A stretch of 64,000 nt of DNA from assembly GCF_023806125.1 (NCBI RefSeq), contig NZ_JAMSKT010000004.1:62001-126000 (forward strand), given 5' to 3'. Below the pieces are notes generated by a model. It was not told the DNA's origin. It did not search any database and was given only the letters and a program-made list of their open reading frames with translations. Below are positions 7,946-17,467 of this stretch, piece by piece. Positions within the stretch are counted from its first letter, which is position 1. Every line of letters begins with the position of its first letter. A program made the position numbers and the translations under genes. Origin of the DNA: Clostridium caldaquaticum. Its GTDB lineage: Bacteria > Bacillota > Clostridia > Clostridiales > Clostridiaceae.

Positions 7946-8623
7946 ATGAGAATATTAATAGTAGAAGATGAGATTCATCTAGCAGAAGCTTTAACACAAA
8001 TACTAAGAAAAAATAATTATACAGTTGATGCAGTAAATGATGGTGAATCTGGATTAGATAACGCTTTAAGCGGCATATATGATTTAATAATATTAGATAT
8101 TATGCTTCCTAAAATGGATGGATTATCCATACTTAAATATATAAGAAAAGAAGGAATAAAAGCTCCTGTTATACTGCTTACAGCTAAGGGTGAAATTTCA
8201 GATAAGGTTACAGGTCTTGACAGCGGTGCAGATGACTATCTTCCAAAACCTTTTGCTACAGAGGAGCTTCTTGCCAGAATAAGAGCTTTATCAAGGCGCA
8301 AAGGGGAAGTATCAACTGATAATACTTTAAAATTTGGAGATATAGAATTAAATCCTGCAACACTTAAATTATCTAGTGGAAGCAAGGAAGTTAAGCTTAT
8401 ATTAAAGGAAAGTCAGCTTTTAGAACTGCTTATTTCAAGGAAAAATTCTGCTGTTTCTAAAGAATTGATAATTGAAAAGCTCTGGGGTTTTGATTCCGAT
8501 GTAGAGCATAACCACGTAGAAGTTTATATATCTTTTTTAAGAAAAAAGTTTGCATACTTAAACTCACAGGTTTCAATAAATACTGTCAGAGGAGTAGGCT
8601 ATATTCTGGAGGAGAAAAAATAA
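7946..8623 (+). CDS. OmpR/PhoB-family response regulator
   Basis: A 225-residue regulator. The receiver domain (1-120) has the acidic pocket VEDE (7-10), phospho-acceptor D51 in ILDIMLP and K in LPKPF. The winged-helix output domain (about 130-225) ends in RGVGYIL. RBS GGAGGGG. The stop codon abuts the start of the histidine kinase gene, so the two form one operon. The phased repeats upstream (7824-7901) are probable binding sites, implying autoregulation and control of the divergent VTC operon. Confidence 0.93.
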   Translation: MRILIVEDEIHLAEALTQILRKNNYTVDAVNDGESGLDNALSGIYDLIILDIMLPKMDGLSILKYIRKEGIKAPVILLTAKGEISDKVTGLDSGADDYLPKPFATEELLARIRALSRRKGEVSTDNTLKFGDIELNPATLKLSSGSKEVKLILKESQLLELLISRKNSAVSKELIIEKLWGFDSDVEHNHVEVYISFLRKKFAYLNSQVSINTVRGVGYILEEKK

Positions 8624-9868
8624 ATGTTTAAACAGCTTAGAAATAAATTTCTTATTCTCAACTTATCTATAATTTCAATAATGATGATTATTGCTTTTTT
8701 CTCTATATATCTAATTACTCATAATAATGTCAACAAAAATATAGATATTGAACTTCGCAAAATTCTAGAGTTCAACAAAAAACCAAACGATGGTCCAAGG
8801 GATATGAAGCTTGGTTTTGATAAAAAAGATACGCCTCCAGACCGCTCTCTGTCCTTCACCCTTACAATTGACAGTAAAGGAAATATACTCGATTCTTCTT
8901 CAGCCTTTACAATGGAGGATACATTTTACGAAGCTGCCAAACAAGAAGCTTTATCTGAAAATACTGATAAAGGTAAGTTTAAATTAGACGGATACTATTG
9001 GGCCTTTATAAAGATGCACCATATGGATGGCTATAAATTAGTATTTTTAGACATAACATCACAGCAAGGCATTCTTACAAATCTTATCTATACTTTTTTA
9101 GCTGTTGCTCTTGCTATGCTTATTGTAATTTTCTTTATAAGCAGATTCTTTGCAAATAAATCTATAGAACCTATAAAGGAAGCTTTTGATAAACAGAAAC
9201 AATTTATCGGTGATGCTTCTCATGAACTAAAAACACCACTGGCAGTTATAAACACAAATGTAGATGTACTTTTATCCAACGGTGAGGAAAGCATTGACAG
9301 TCAGGCAAAGTGGCTTCATTACATTAAATCTGAAGTTGAAAGAATGACTAAATTAACAAATGATTTGCTTTATCTCACACAAATGGATTATTCCGATATG
9401 AAAATGATTTTTTCTGAGTTTAATTTAAGCGAGACTATTGAGGATGTTATATTAACCATGGAAGCAGTTATTTTTGAAAATGATATTTCATTAGATTATG
9501 ATATTGAACCTAATTTAACGATACAAGGTAACAATGAACAAATAAAACAAGTAGTAATGATACTTTTAGATAATGCTTTAAAGTACACAAACTTAAAAGG
9601 AAAGGTAAATATTACTTTAAAGAAATCACATAATAATGTTCTTTTATCTGTTACAAATACAGGAAAAGGAATTCCAGAGGAGCATTTATCCAAAATATTC
9701 GACAGGTTTTATCGCGTGGATAAATCCCGTTCACGAAATAGCGGCGGCTACGGTCTTGGACTAGCTATTGCCAAAGCAATAATTGAGCAGCACGGCGGAA
9801 AAATTTCTGCTAGCAGCATTTTAAATAAGAGTACGACATTTACTGTTGAACTGCCTTTTGTAAAATAA
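8624..9868 (+). CDS. Two-component sensor histidine kinase
   Basis: A 414-residue membrane kinase: helix 1 (about 9-32), an extracellular sensor of about 118 residues, helix 2 (about 151-173), then HisKA with phospho-accepting H200 in DASHELKTP, and a HATPase_c domain with the N box (DNALKYT), G1 (GKGIP), F box (DRFYRVD) and G2 (GYGLGLAI). The start follows directly on the response-regulator stop. The extracellular domain has no family I recognise, so the stimulus is unknown; the neighbouring VTC/GT operon suggests envelope or phosphate status (inference). Confidence 0.92.
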   Translation: MFKQLRNKFLILNLSIISIMMIIAFFSIYLITHNNVNKNIDIELRKILEFNKKPNDGPRDMKLGFDKKDTPPDRSLSFTLTIDSKGNILDSSSAFTMEDTFYEAAKQEALSENTDKGKFKLDGYYWAFIKMHHMDGYKLVFLDITSQQGILTNLIYTFLAVALAMLIVIFFISRFFANKSIEPIKEAFDKQKQFIGDASHELKTPLAVINTNVDVLLSNGEESIDSQAKWLHYIKSEVERMTKLTNDLLYLTQMDYSDMKMIFSEFNLSETIEDVILTMEAVIFENDISLDYDIEPNLTIQGNNEQIKQVVMILLDNALKYTNLKGKVNITLKKSHNNVLLSVTNTGKGIPEEHLSKIFDRFYRVDKSRSRNSGGYGLGLAIAKAIIEQHGGKISASSILNKSTTFTVELPFVK

Positions 9869-9876
9869 TAATTTCC

Positions 9877-9937
9877 ATAATAAATGCATAGACTGAAAAT
9901 GTATACCCACATTTTTTTCGGTCTATGCATTTATTAT
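9877..9937. terminator. Inverted repeat after the two-component operon
   Basis: 17-bp perfect arms (9877-9893, 9921-9937) downstream of the kinase gene. No long T-run follows, so it may work as a terminator or an mRNA-end stabiliser. Confidence 0.55.
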
Positions 9938-10100
9938 AACCAGCTCTTTAAATTAAACTTGTTACTTGTACTTAATTAAAGAAAAGATTTTTATATTAAC
10001 TTATCATAAACATACACTTGCACATATAAAAATAAAAGGATAAAATATTATGAAAATATATCTTATGAATAAAAAATTAAACTAGAGGTATAAGTAAAAT

Positions 10101-11783
10101 ATGATAAATTTATTAAAAAGTCTTGTAAACAATTTAGGCTATGTCATTCTCATAGCTTTCATTATTTCAAACTTATCTGTATTTAAAAAAATAATTCAAA
10201 AGGATGAATTTAGAACACTTGATCTTATTATACTTTCTTTAACCTTTGCTGTCTTTGGAATAATAGGCACCTATACCGGCACAGATGTTTATGGCGCAAT
10301 AGCTAATACAAGAATAATCGGAATTATGACTGGCGGAATACTCTGCGGTCCTTTTGTAGGTATTGTATCTGGCGTAATTGCAGGTCTTCATAGGTTTACT
10401 TATAATTTTGGCGGAATTACCTCTGTTCCATGTGCCATAACCACTATTGTGGCAGGCTTTTTTTCAGGCTTTATATACAAACGAGGTAATAAATTTAAAA
10501 AATGGTTTTATGGACTTTTAAGCGGCCTAATTATGGAAAGTATTGAAATGCTTCTCATACTTCTTATATCCAAGCCTTATTCAAGTGCGCTTTCAATAGT
10601 AAAAAGTATATATTTACCTATGAGTTTTACAAATGCTTTAGGAATATGTATTCTCATTTTGCTTATACAAAAAATTTTTAATGAAAAAGAGCAAATAGCT
10701 GCAGCTCAAGCTCAATTAGCTCTTGAAATAGCAAATAAAACCCTGCCCTATTTCAGAGAAATAAACAGCGATTCCTTAAGTAAAATATGTTCTATAATAA
10801 AAGATTCCACAGGAGCAGCCGCTGTTGCAATTACTGATAAAAAAATTATATCCGCTCATGTAGGACTTGGTTCAGACCATCATATTAGCGGTGAACCTAT
10901 CCAGACTACTGCAACAAAACAAGTTATAAAAAGCGGTACTATGCGTATTCTAAATTCTACGGAAGAAATACAATGCTTTTGTAACCATTGCCCTTTAAAA
11001 TCAGCAATTATTGTTCCTCTTAAAGAAGGAGATGAAATTACAGGAACATTAAAATTATATTACGCAAAGGAAAATGGTATCTCCTATACAGATGAAAAAC
11101 TGGCCATTGGTTTATCTCAAATAATATCAACTCAGCTTGAAATAAGTAAAGTTGGCAAACTTAGAGAACTTGCTACAAAAGCAGAAATTAAAGCCCTTCA
11201 GGCTCAAATAAATCCACATTTTCTCTTTAACGCCTTAAATACAATTGCATCTTTTATGAGATTTAATCCAAACAGTGCAAGAGAACTAATAGTCAATTTA
11301 TCTACTTATTTAAGATATAATATCGAAGAAACAAGCACCTTTGTAGATATAAACAAGGAACTTGAACAAGTAAAAGCTTATGTAGAAATAGAGAAAGCAA
11401 GGTTTGGAGATAAACTTACTGTAATTTATAATATTGATAAAAATATTAATATTAAAGTTCCTTCGCTTATCATACAGCCTTTAGTAGAAAACTCAATAAA
11501 ACACGGAATTTTAGAAGGCTCTGGCAGTGGCTGCGTAAAAATCGAGGTAATAAAACATAGTTTAAACGAAGTCAAAGTAATAATAGAAGATGACGGCATA
11601 GGTATCCCTCAAGCTGTAATTGACAGTATATATGAAGGTACTATACAAGAAAATAAAATAGGTATATCTAATGTGCATAATAGATTAAAATATATATATG
11701 GCTGTGGGCTTATAATTGAGAGGCTTACTAAAGGCACAAAAATAAGTTTTATTCTTCATAAAAATTACAAGGAGGTGTGCTGA
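10101..11783 (+). CDS. LytS/BtsS-type sensor histidine kinase
   Basis: A 560-residue kinase with a 5TMR-LYT membrane sensor (about 1-190, including TGTDVYGAIANTR and GPFVGIVSG), a GAF-like domain (about 215-345) carrying a CFCNHC cysteine cluster at 292-297, the HisKA_LytS motif QAQINPHFLFNALN with H373, and a C-terminal ATPase domain (PSLIIQPLVENSIKHG). Forms an operon with the LytTR regulator, and a cstA-type transporter follows. In E. coli the related BtsS senses pyruvate and drives a CstA-family pyruvate transporter, so pyruvate is a reasonable ligand guess. The GAF cysteines might bind metal or sense redox (inference). Confidence 0.9.
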   Translation: MINLLKSLVNNLGYVILIAFIISNLSVFKKIIQKDEFRTLDLIILSLTFAVFGIIGTYTGTDVYGAIANTRIIGIMTGGILCGPFVGIVSGVIAGLHRFTYNFGGITSVPCAITTIVAGFFSGFIYKRGNKFKKWFYGLLSGLIMESIEMLLILLISKPYSSALSIVKSIYLPMSFTNALGICILILLIQKIFNEKEQIAAAQAQLALEIANKTLPYFREINSDSLSKICSIIKDSTGAAAVAITDKKIISAHVGLGSDHHISGEPIQTTATKQVIKSGTMRILNSTEEIQCFCNHCPLKSAIIVPLKEGDEITGTLKLYYAKENGISYTDEKLAIGLSQIISTQLEISKVGKLRELATKAEIKALQAQINPHFLFNALNTIASFMRFNPNSARELIVNLSTYLRYNIEETSTFVDINKELEQVKAYVEIEKARFGDKLTVIYNIDKNINIKVPSLIIQPLVENSIKHGILEGSGSGCVKIEVIKHSLNEVKVIIEDDGIGIPQAVIDSIYEGTIQENKIGISNVHNRLKYIYGCGLIIERLTKGTKISFILHKNYKEVC

Positions 11784-11786
11784 ACC

Positions 11787-12488
11787 TTGAATTGTATAAT
11801 TGTAGATGATGAATATCCTGCTATACAAGAATTAAATTACTTTATTACTAATTTCAGTTCAATTAAAATACTAAAAGAGTTTGATGACAGCATAAAAGCC
11901 CTTGAATTTATACAAAATAATTCTGTAGATGTAATTTTTCTCGATATAAACATGCCAAAACTTGATGGCCTAACTTTAAGCAAAGTGATAAATACCTTAA
12001 AACATAAACCTCTCCTTGTATTTATCAGTGCTTACAGAGAATATGCTTTAGATGCCTTTCAGGTTTCAGCTTTTGATTATATTTTAAAACCTTACTCTGA
12101 AAACAGAATAGTAGATACACTAAATAGACTTGAAAACTGTGCAGCTATTAAATGCAGTAATAATAAGATATCCTTATGGAAAAACAACAAACTCTACGTA
12201 TTAAACGTTAATGACATTTACTACTGCCAATCTAACGAGCATGATGTTTTTGTATATACTAAAGACGAACAATATAAGATTACTTCAAGCATTAGTGATT
12301 TTTATAAAAGGCTGCCTCAGGATATTTTTTTCAAATGCCACCGCTCTTATATCGTAAATATAGATAAAATAACAGAGATAATACCTTGGTTTAATAATAC
12401 CTATATGTTGAAACTTGATGGAAACTCTGCAGAAGTACCAGTCAGCCGTCAAAACATTTCAATGTTTAAACAATTAATGGGCATATAA
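11787..12488 (+). CDS. LytTR-family response regulator
   Basis: A 233-residue regulator with a receiver domain (D53 in FLDINMP, K in LKPYS) and a LytTR DNA-binding domain (about 135-230, ending in FFKCHRSYIVN and PVSRQ). It starts with TTG at 11787, three bases after the kinase stop, with GGAGG at 11771-11775. It is the partner of the upstream LytS-type kinase. Its probable target is the cstA-type gene just downstream, whose promoter carries a 12-bp-spaced direct repeat (12513-12533). Confidence 0.92.
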   Translation: MNCIIVDDEYPAIQELNYFITNFSSIKILKEFDDSIKALEFIQNNSVDVIFLDINMPKLDGLTLSKVINTLKHKPLLVFISAYREYALDAFQVSAFDYILKPYSENRIVDTLNRLENCAAIKCSNNKISLWKNNKLYVLNVNDIYYCQSNEHDVFVYTKDEQYKITSSISDFYKRLPQDIFFKCHRSYIVNIDKITEIIPWFNNTYMLKLDGNSAEVPVSRQNISMFKQLMGI

Positions 12489-12512
12489 ATGCATTTTATG
12501 TGCTCATTTTGT

Positions 12513-12558
12513 TATTTAATGCAGTATTTAATGTAAACCTATACACCTGTTGTATAAT
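12513..12558 (+). promoter_or_regulatory. cstA promoter with LytTR-type direct repeat
   Basis: TATTTAATG occurs at 12513-12521 and again at 12525-12533, a 12-bp period. The second copy ends near the -35 position of a TATAAT (12553-12558) that has no good -35 hexamer, the layout expected for an activator-dependent promoter. Confidence 0.5.
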
Positions 12559-12594
12559 AAAGCTATAAAAACATTTATACAGGAGGGATATTTA

Positions 12595-14028
12595 ATGGTA
12601 TCATTTTTATTATCCATTGTTGCTCTACTCTTAGGTTATTTTATTTACAGTAAAATCGTAGACAAAACATTTGGTGCAGATGAAAACATAAAAACTCCAG
12701 CAGTAAGACTTGAAGATGGTGTAGATTTTGTTCCTATGCCAGGTTGGAAAATATTTCTTGTACAATTCCTAAACATCGCTGGTCTTGGTCCAATTTTCGG
12801 TGCTATTGCTGGTGCTTTATGGGGACCTGCTGCATTCCTATGGATTGTACTTGGTTCTATATTTGCAGGGGGTGTTCATGACTACTTCTCTGGAATGTTA
12901 TCCGTAAGACATGACGGTGCAAGTATTCCTGAAGTTGTCGGTAAATACCTCGGGCCTGGTTTCAAAAACTTCATGAGAGGTTTCTCCGTTGTAGTTCTGG
13001 TACTTGTAGGTGTAGTTTTCATAACAGGACCTGCAAAACTTCTAGCTGGATTAACACCTAAACAATTTGATGCAGCTTTCTGGGTTTATGTAATTTTTGC
13101 TTATTATGTATTGGCTACTATGCTTCCAATAGACAAATTAATAGGAAAGATTTACCCTGTATTCGGCATTTGTCTTTTAATAATGGCTATAGGTGTATCT
13201 GGAGGTATAATATTTGAAGGATATAAAATCCCAGAGATTACTTTAACCAATCTTCATCCAAAAAATCTTCCAATCTGGCCATTAATGTTCGTAACTATTG
13301 CTTGCGGAGCTATATCAGGTTTCCATTCTACCCAATCACCTATGATGGCTAGATGTATAACTTCAGAAAAGCAAGGTAGAGCGATATTCTATGGTGCAAT
13401 GATTGCTGAAGGTATAGTTGCTTTAATCTGGGCAGCTGCTGCTATTGCATTTTTCGGCAACACTGGCGAATTAGCTGCACAAATGAATGCTAACGGAGGA
13501 CAAGGCTGGGTTGTAAGTACAATATCTAATACTCTTCTTGGTAAGGTTGGTGGAGCTCTTGCAATACTTGGAGTTATTGCTTGTCCTATAACCTCTGGAG
13601 ATACAGCCTTCAGAAGTGCAAGACTCACTATAGCTGACTTTTTAAACTATAAGCAAGGTCCAATAAAGAACAGACTTGTATTAACAATTCCTCTATTTAT
13701 AATAGGCTTTATTTTAACTAAAATAGACTTCAATATAGTTTGGAGATACTTTGCATGGTCTAACCAAACCTTAGCTATGATAGTCCTTTGGGCCGCAGCT
13801 ATGTATCTTGCAGTAAGAAAGCAGTTCCACTGGATAGCTACAATACCTGCTGTTTTTATGACCGCAGTTTCCATAACTTATATACTTGTTGCTCCAGAAG
13901 GCTTTAAACTTGCAGCTTCCATAGCTTATCCTATAGGTATAGCAGTTGCAGTTGGTTCACTTGCAGTATTTTTAATAGCTGCAAATAAAAAACTCCAAAC
14001 AAAAACAGATAATAAAATGAAAGCATAA
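12595..14028 (+). CDS. cstA: CstA-family carbon-starvation / pyruvate or peptide transporter
   Basis: A 477-residue polytopic membrane protein of the CstA family, recognisable from FLNIAGLGPIFGAIAGALWGP and VHDYFSGMLSVRHDG near the N-terminus and PMMARCITSEKQGR mid-protein. E. coli members CstA and BtsT import pyruvate and/or peptides with protons; this shorter form is common in Firmicutes. The frame is open from 12550, but the ATG at 12595 follows AGGAGGG and is the natural start. Its placement after a LytS/LytTR pair supports regulated pyruvate uptake (inference). Confidence 0.9.
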   Translation: MVSFLLSIVALLLGYFIYSKIVDKTFGADENIKTPAVRLEDGVDFVPMPGWKIFLVQFLNIAGLGPIFGAIAGALWGPAAFLWIVLGSIFAGGVHDYFSGMLSVRHDGASIPEVVGKYLGPGFKNFMRGFSVVVLVLVGVVFITGPAKLLAGLTPKQFDAAFWVYVIFAYYVLATMLPIDKLIGKIYPVFGICLLIMAIGVSGGIIFEGYKIPEITLTNLHPKNLPIWPLMFVTIACGAISGFHSTQSPMMARCITSEKQGRAIFYGAMIAEGIVALIWAAAAIAFFGNTGELAAQMNANGGQGWVVSTISNTLLGKVGGALAILGVIACPITSGDTAFRSARLTIADFLNYKQGPIKNRLVLTIPLFIIGFILTKIDFNIVWRYFAWSNQTLAMIVLWAAAMYLAVRKQFHWIATIPAVFMTAVSITYILVAPEGFKLAASIAYPIGIAVAVGSLAVFLIAANKKLQTKTDNKMKA

Positions 14029-14036
14029 TATAATGC

Positions 14037-14087
14037 CTGCAGTATATAAAAATAGCCATACTATTTATTATATACTGCAGACTTTTT
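14037..14087 (+). terminator. Intrinsic terminator after cstA
   Basis: 13-bp perfect arms (14037-14049, 14068-14080) followed by a T-rich run at 14083-14087. Confidence 0.8.
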
Positions 14088-14165
14088 CTTGTTTGCAAAG
14101 TATTACTCTTTTATACTATACTGAAAATGTTTTAGTATTTAACATTACTAGTGAGGTGGATGATT

Positions 14166-15182
14166 ATGAACTATAAAGAGATATTAAAAAATGCAAAATC
14201 TAATTTAAACGGCAGCTGCAGAGTTTGTCCTGTGTGTAACGGCAAAGTATGCTCCGGTGAAGTGCCAGGTATGGGTGGAAAAGGAACTGGGGAAGCATTT
14301 ACTGCAAATGTAGATGCCCTTAAAAAATATAAACTTAACATGAGAGTATTGCATAACTGCAGTAATCCTGATACTTCCATTGAAATCTTTGGCAGAAAGA
14401 TGAGAATTCCTGTGTTTGCAGCTCCTGTATCAGGAACAACACTTAATATGGGAGGAAAATTTACTGAAAAAGAATATATATCATGGGTAATTGAAGGCTG
14501 TCTTAATGGCGGAATTTATCCAATGGTAGGAGATACTGCCGTAGATTCTTTTCTTATAACAAACTTAGAAGAACTTAAAAAAGCTGACGGAAATGGCATT
14601 GCCATTATTAAGCCTTGGAAAAACTCAGAGGTTATAAAGAAAATTCGTATGGCAGAGGAATCCGGTGCCTACGCAGTAGGTATGGATATAGATGCAGCAG
14701 GTCTTATTACCCTGGCTCTTCACGGAAAGCCTGTAGAACCAAAAACCTTACAAGACATAAAAGAGATAGTACAAAGTACAAAACTGCCTTTTATTTTAAA
14801 AGGAATTATGACCTCTGACGAAGCAGAACTAGCAGCTGAAGCAGGTGTTGCTGCTATTGTTGTATCAAATCACGGCGGCAGAGTACTTGACCAAACTCCT
14901 GGAGTTGCTGATGTACTTCCTGAAATTGCTGCTAAAGTTAAAGGAAAGGTAAAAATACTGGCAGACGGTGGTGTTAGAAGCGGGGTAGACGTACTTAAAA
15001 TGCTTGCTCTTGGAGCAGATGCCGTTTTAATTGGAAGACCTTTTGTTACAGCTTCTTTTGGAGGACAATCAGAGGGCGTAAAGACATATGTTGATATTAT
15101 AGCGGATGATTTAAAGTCTGCCATGATATTAACAGGATGCAATTCTGCTTCTGAAGTAACAAGCAGAATTTTGGTTAAATAA
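14166..15182 (+). CDS. FMN-dependent alpha-hydroxy-acid dehydrogenase/oxidase
   Basis: A 338-residue TIM-barrel flavoenzyme. FMN and catalytic signatures: PVFAAPVSG, KGIMTSDEAELA, the active-site histidine in VVSNHGGRVLD, and the phosphate-binding ILADGGVRSG and AVLIGRP. It oxidises a 2-hydroxy acid such as lactate; the true substrate cannot be read from the sequence. A cysteine-rich N-terminus (CRVCPVCNGKVC) is unusual for oxidases of this family but familiar in clostridial members and might hold a metal or Fe-S centre. The frame opens at a GTG (14151), but GAGGTGG with the ATG at 14166 fits better. Follows the CstA transporter, consistent with pyruvate/lactate metabolism. Confidence 0.85.
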   Translation: MNYKEILKNAKSNLNGSCRVCPVCNGKVCSGEVPGMGGKGTGEAFTANVDALKKYKLNMRVLHNCSNPDTSIEIFGRKMRIPVFAAPVSGTTLNMGGKFTEKEYISWVIEGCLNGGIYPMVGDTAVDSFLITNLEELKKADGNGIAIIKPWKNSEVIKKIRMAEESGAYAVGMDIDAAGLITLALHGKPVEPKTLQDIKEIVQSTKLPFILKGIMTSDEAELAAEAGVAAIVVSNHGGRVLDQTPGVADVLPEIAAKVKGKVKILADGGVRSGVDVLKMLALGADAVLIGRPFVTASFGGQSEGVKTYVDIIADDLKSAMILTGCNSASEVTSRILVK

Positions 15183-15292
15183 GTAAAGTTACTAACATAG
15201 ATTTATTTTGAATATATAATTTCCTACTAATCTATTTGTTTATAATTGTTACAGACTAAAGTAATACTCTGCTCTAAAATTATAAAAATAAA

Positions 15293-15319
15293 GGAGAGTT
15301 GTCAGCATGACTTCTCTCC
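15293..15319 (-). terminator. Intrinsic terminator after the chemoreceptor gene
   Basis: GGAGAG/CTCTCC arms with an inner GTCA/TGAC pairing; followed on the minus strand by a T-rich tract. Lies 37 bp beyond the stop. Confidence 0.65.
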
Positions 15320-15355
15320 AAATACACCATTTATTAATACACTCAAAAGCCTGTT

Positions 15356-17074
15356 TTAATCTATTTTAAACTTATTTACAGTCAACTCTAAGTTCTCCAT
15401 CATTTTTTTCACACTATCTAAGCCTTCTCTTATTCCCTCCATAACAGCCAATTGCTCCTCTGTTGCCGCTGCTGATTGCTGAGTGCTGGCACTGAATTCT
15501 CTTGAAATATCAGCCAATTTCATTGTGTTTTCAAGTACATTTCTGCTGTCTTTTTCAATATTAATTATTCCTTTTACAACTTCCTTTACTCTGCTGTCTA
15601 CTTTTTCATTAGAACTAAACAGCTTTTTCAAATAAGTATCTACTTTAAAAATAGCGTCAACACCGTCTCGTGCCTGAACTACACCGTTATCAATAGCCTG
15701 GCTTGAATTAAGGATTTCTTCCTGAATGATTTTTATAAGTTCATTAATTCGTTTACTAGCTTCTCTGGATTGTTCTGCTAATTTTTTAATCTCACCTGCA
15801 ACTACAGCAAAACCTCTGCCTTGTTCTCCTGCCCTTGCAGCTTCTATGGAAGCATTTAAAGATAACAGATTAGTTTGACTTGCAATAGCAGAAACAATTT
15901 CACTAAAGGATAGGATTTCCTGAAACTTATCTTCCAATTGTTTTATCATATTAGCTGAAGTATCAACAGTATTATTTACCAAATTTATTTGTTTTATTGA
16001 ATTTCTCAGAATCTCAGCAGCTTCTTCTGCATCTTTCATAGACTTATTAGAAGCCTCAGTTACTAATTCAATATTTTTGGTAATTGATTGAATTTCTTTA
16101 AAAACTTCTTCCATAGTTTTTGACACATTTTCTGCATTACCCACCTGTTCAGAAGCTCCACCAGCAATTTCACCGATAGCTTGAGTAATTTCTTCTGTAG
16201 CTCTATTAGTTACATTAACACTATCATTTAATTGTTGTATATACTCTGCTACCTGTTTTGTATTATTACGAATACTGCCTATAATTCCAGCTGTGCTTTC
16301 AACCATTGATTGAAATGCCTGTGACAGCCTGCCTACTTCATCGTTGCTATTGTTTTCAACCTTTATAGTTAAATCACCTTTCTCAACCAATTGAATTTTG
16401 GCTTGCAACTTATTTAAAGAACGGACAAACACGAATGAAAAAATGATACCAGCAATTATTCCCAGTAAGGCAATTATTAAAGCGGCAGTCTGCATATTCT
16501 TCCTCATTTGTCCAAGCTGATAAACCACATGGCTTACTTCAAAATCAGCCCCCAGCATACCAATGGTTTGTCCGGATTTATTTTTAATTGGTATATAGGC
16601 AGAAATCAATTCCCCCCATTCTTTATCTTGGTCTAATTCATATACTTCCTCACCTTCAAAACTTAATCTCATAAAGTCTGTGATTTCTTCCGCATCCCCA
16701 AGCAAAGAGGCTTCTTCATCATTCATTGGTACTCCATCTACTACATAAATATATTTTCCATCCTTTGTCTTACGCATGGTATACAAGTATTTCAATCCAG
16801 TTGATTCCCGTATACTATTCAATTGCTGCCGCAGTTCTATATAGTATCCTTTTTCCATATCTTCTGCTGTCTGCAATGCTTGAAACTTTTCTGCATCAAT
16901 ATTGCCAACTACAGAACGGGTAATATTAAGCGCAGTTTCTCCTATTGTTTTTTCAATAGACTTTCTTGCAGTACTATAGGAATAAAACTGCATAGCAAAT
17001 GAAGAAAATAATACTAGAACCAACGAAAATATTACGATTTTTAACATCAGGGACATTTTAGGTTTTTTAATCAT
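15356..17074 (-). CDS. Methyl-accepting chemotaxis protein
   Basis: A 572-residue chemoreceptor: N-terminal helix (about 10-30), an extracellular Cache-like sensor (about 31-185, with [19 protein letters not shown]), second helix (about 190-213), HAMP, and a long coiled-coil signalling domain whose tip [18 protein letters not shown] is the canonical kinase-contact hairpin. It signals to CheA/CheW, whose genes are not in this window. The ATG at 17072-17074 is preferred over the GTG at 17083, which lies in the AAGGGTGG ribosome site. Single gene with its own terminator; ligand unknown. Confidence 0.93.
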   Translation of the reverse strand: MIKKPKMSLMLKIVIFSLVLVLFSSFAMQFYSYSTARKSIEKTIGETALNITRSVVGNIDAEKFQALQTAEDMEKGYYIELRQQLNSIRESTGLKYLYTMRKTKDGKYIYVVDGVPMNDEEASLLGDAEEITDFMRLSFEGEEVYELDQDKEWGELISAYIPIKNKSGQTIGMLGADFEVSHVVYQLGQMRKNMQTAALIIALLGIIAGIIFSFVFVRSLNKLQAKIQLVEKGDLTIKVENNSNDEVGRLSQAFQSMVESTAGIIGSIRNNTKQVAEYIQQLNDSVNVTNRATEEITQAIGEIAGGASEQVGNAENVSKTMEEVFKEIQSITKNIELVTEASNKSMKDAEEAAEILRNSIKQINLVNNTVDTSANMIKQLEDKFQEILSFSEIVSAIASQTNLLSLNASIEAARAGEQGRGFAVVAGEIKKLAEQSREASKRINELIKIIQEEILNSSQAIDNGVVQARDGVDAIFKVDTYLKKLFSSNEKVDSRVKEVVKGIINIEKDSRNVLENTMKLADISREFSASTQQSAAATEEQLAVMEGIREGLDSVKKMMENLELTVNKFKID

Positions 17075-17179
17075 CTTAACCACCCTTTTTAATCTTTTAG
17101 CATTTTATACATTAAATTTAAACCTATTTAGATAATATCCTAAATTTGCAGGTTTAACAATAGCACTACCAAATAACTT

Positions 17180-17443
17180 TTAAATTTTAAATAACACCCA
17201 TTTACAAGTTTGAAGTTCATATTTAATTTCAAACTGCCTTTGTATATTATCAATTACACTTTGACACTTAAATACCAGCATTGGGTTACCTGCTAATTTC
17301 TCAAGGTCTTTTGCAACTATCCTATCTACTTTTATTACTTTTTCTGTTTCATCTTCTGTATAAAGCCTGAATCTTAAAGGCCTAATATTACCTTTATTAT
17401 CTGTATAAGAAATAACTTCTATTGGTTTAGCTACAATTTTCAT
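17180..17443 (-). CDS. Small conserved protein downstream of the Y-family polymerase
   Basis: An 87-residue protein with no family name I can assign. It is rich in charged and beta-prone residues (IRPLRFRLYTEDE near the N-terminus, KCQSVIDN and YELQTCKWVLFKI at the end) and has no signal or membrane segment. RBS GAGGGG precedes the ATG. It follows the polymerase gene by 24 bp on the same strand and so falls under the same LexA-type operator. I recall similar small proteins beside clostridial polymerases, which suggests an accessory role in damage tolerance, but this is inference. Confidence 0.7.
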   Translation of the reverse strand: MKIVAKPIEVISYTDNKGNIRPLRFRLYTEDETEKVIKVDRIVAKDLEKLAGNPMLVFKCQSVIDNIQRQFEIKYELQTCKWVLFKI

Positions 17444-17467
17444 TTAAAAATACCCCTCTTCTCTTAC

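Noticed and set aside
9877-9937. Long inverted repeats at 5207-5272, 9877-9937 and 55954-56023 as mobile-element ends
   Set aside because: Each lies directly after a gene stop and the arms are unrelated to each other; terminators or mRNA-end hairpins are more likely.
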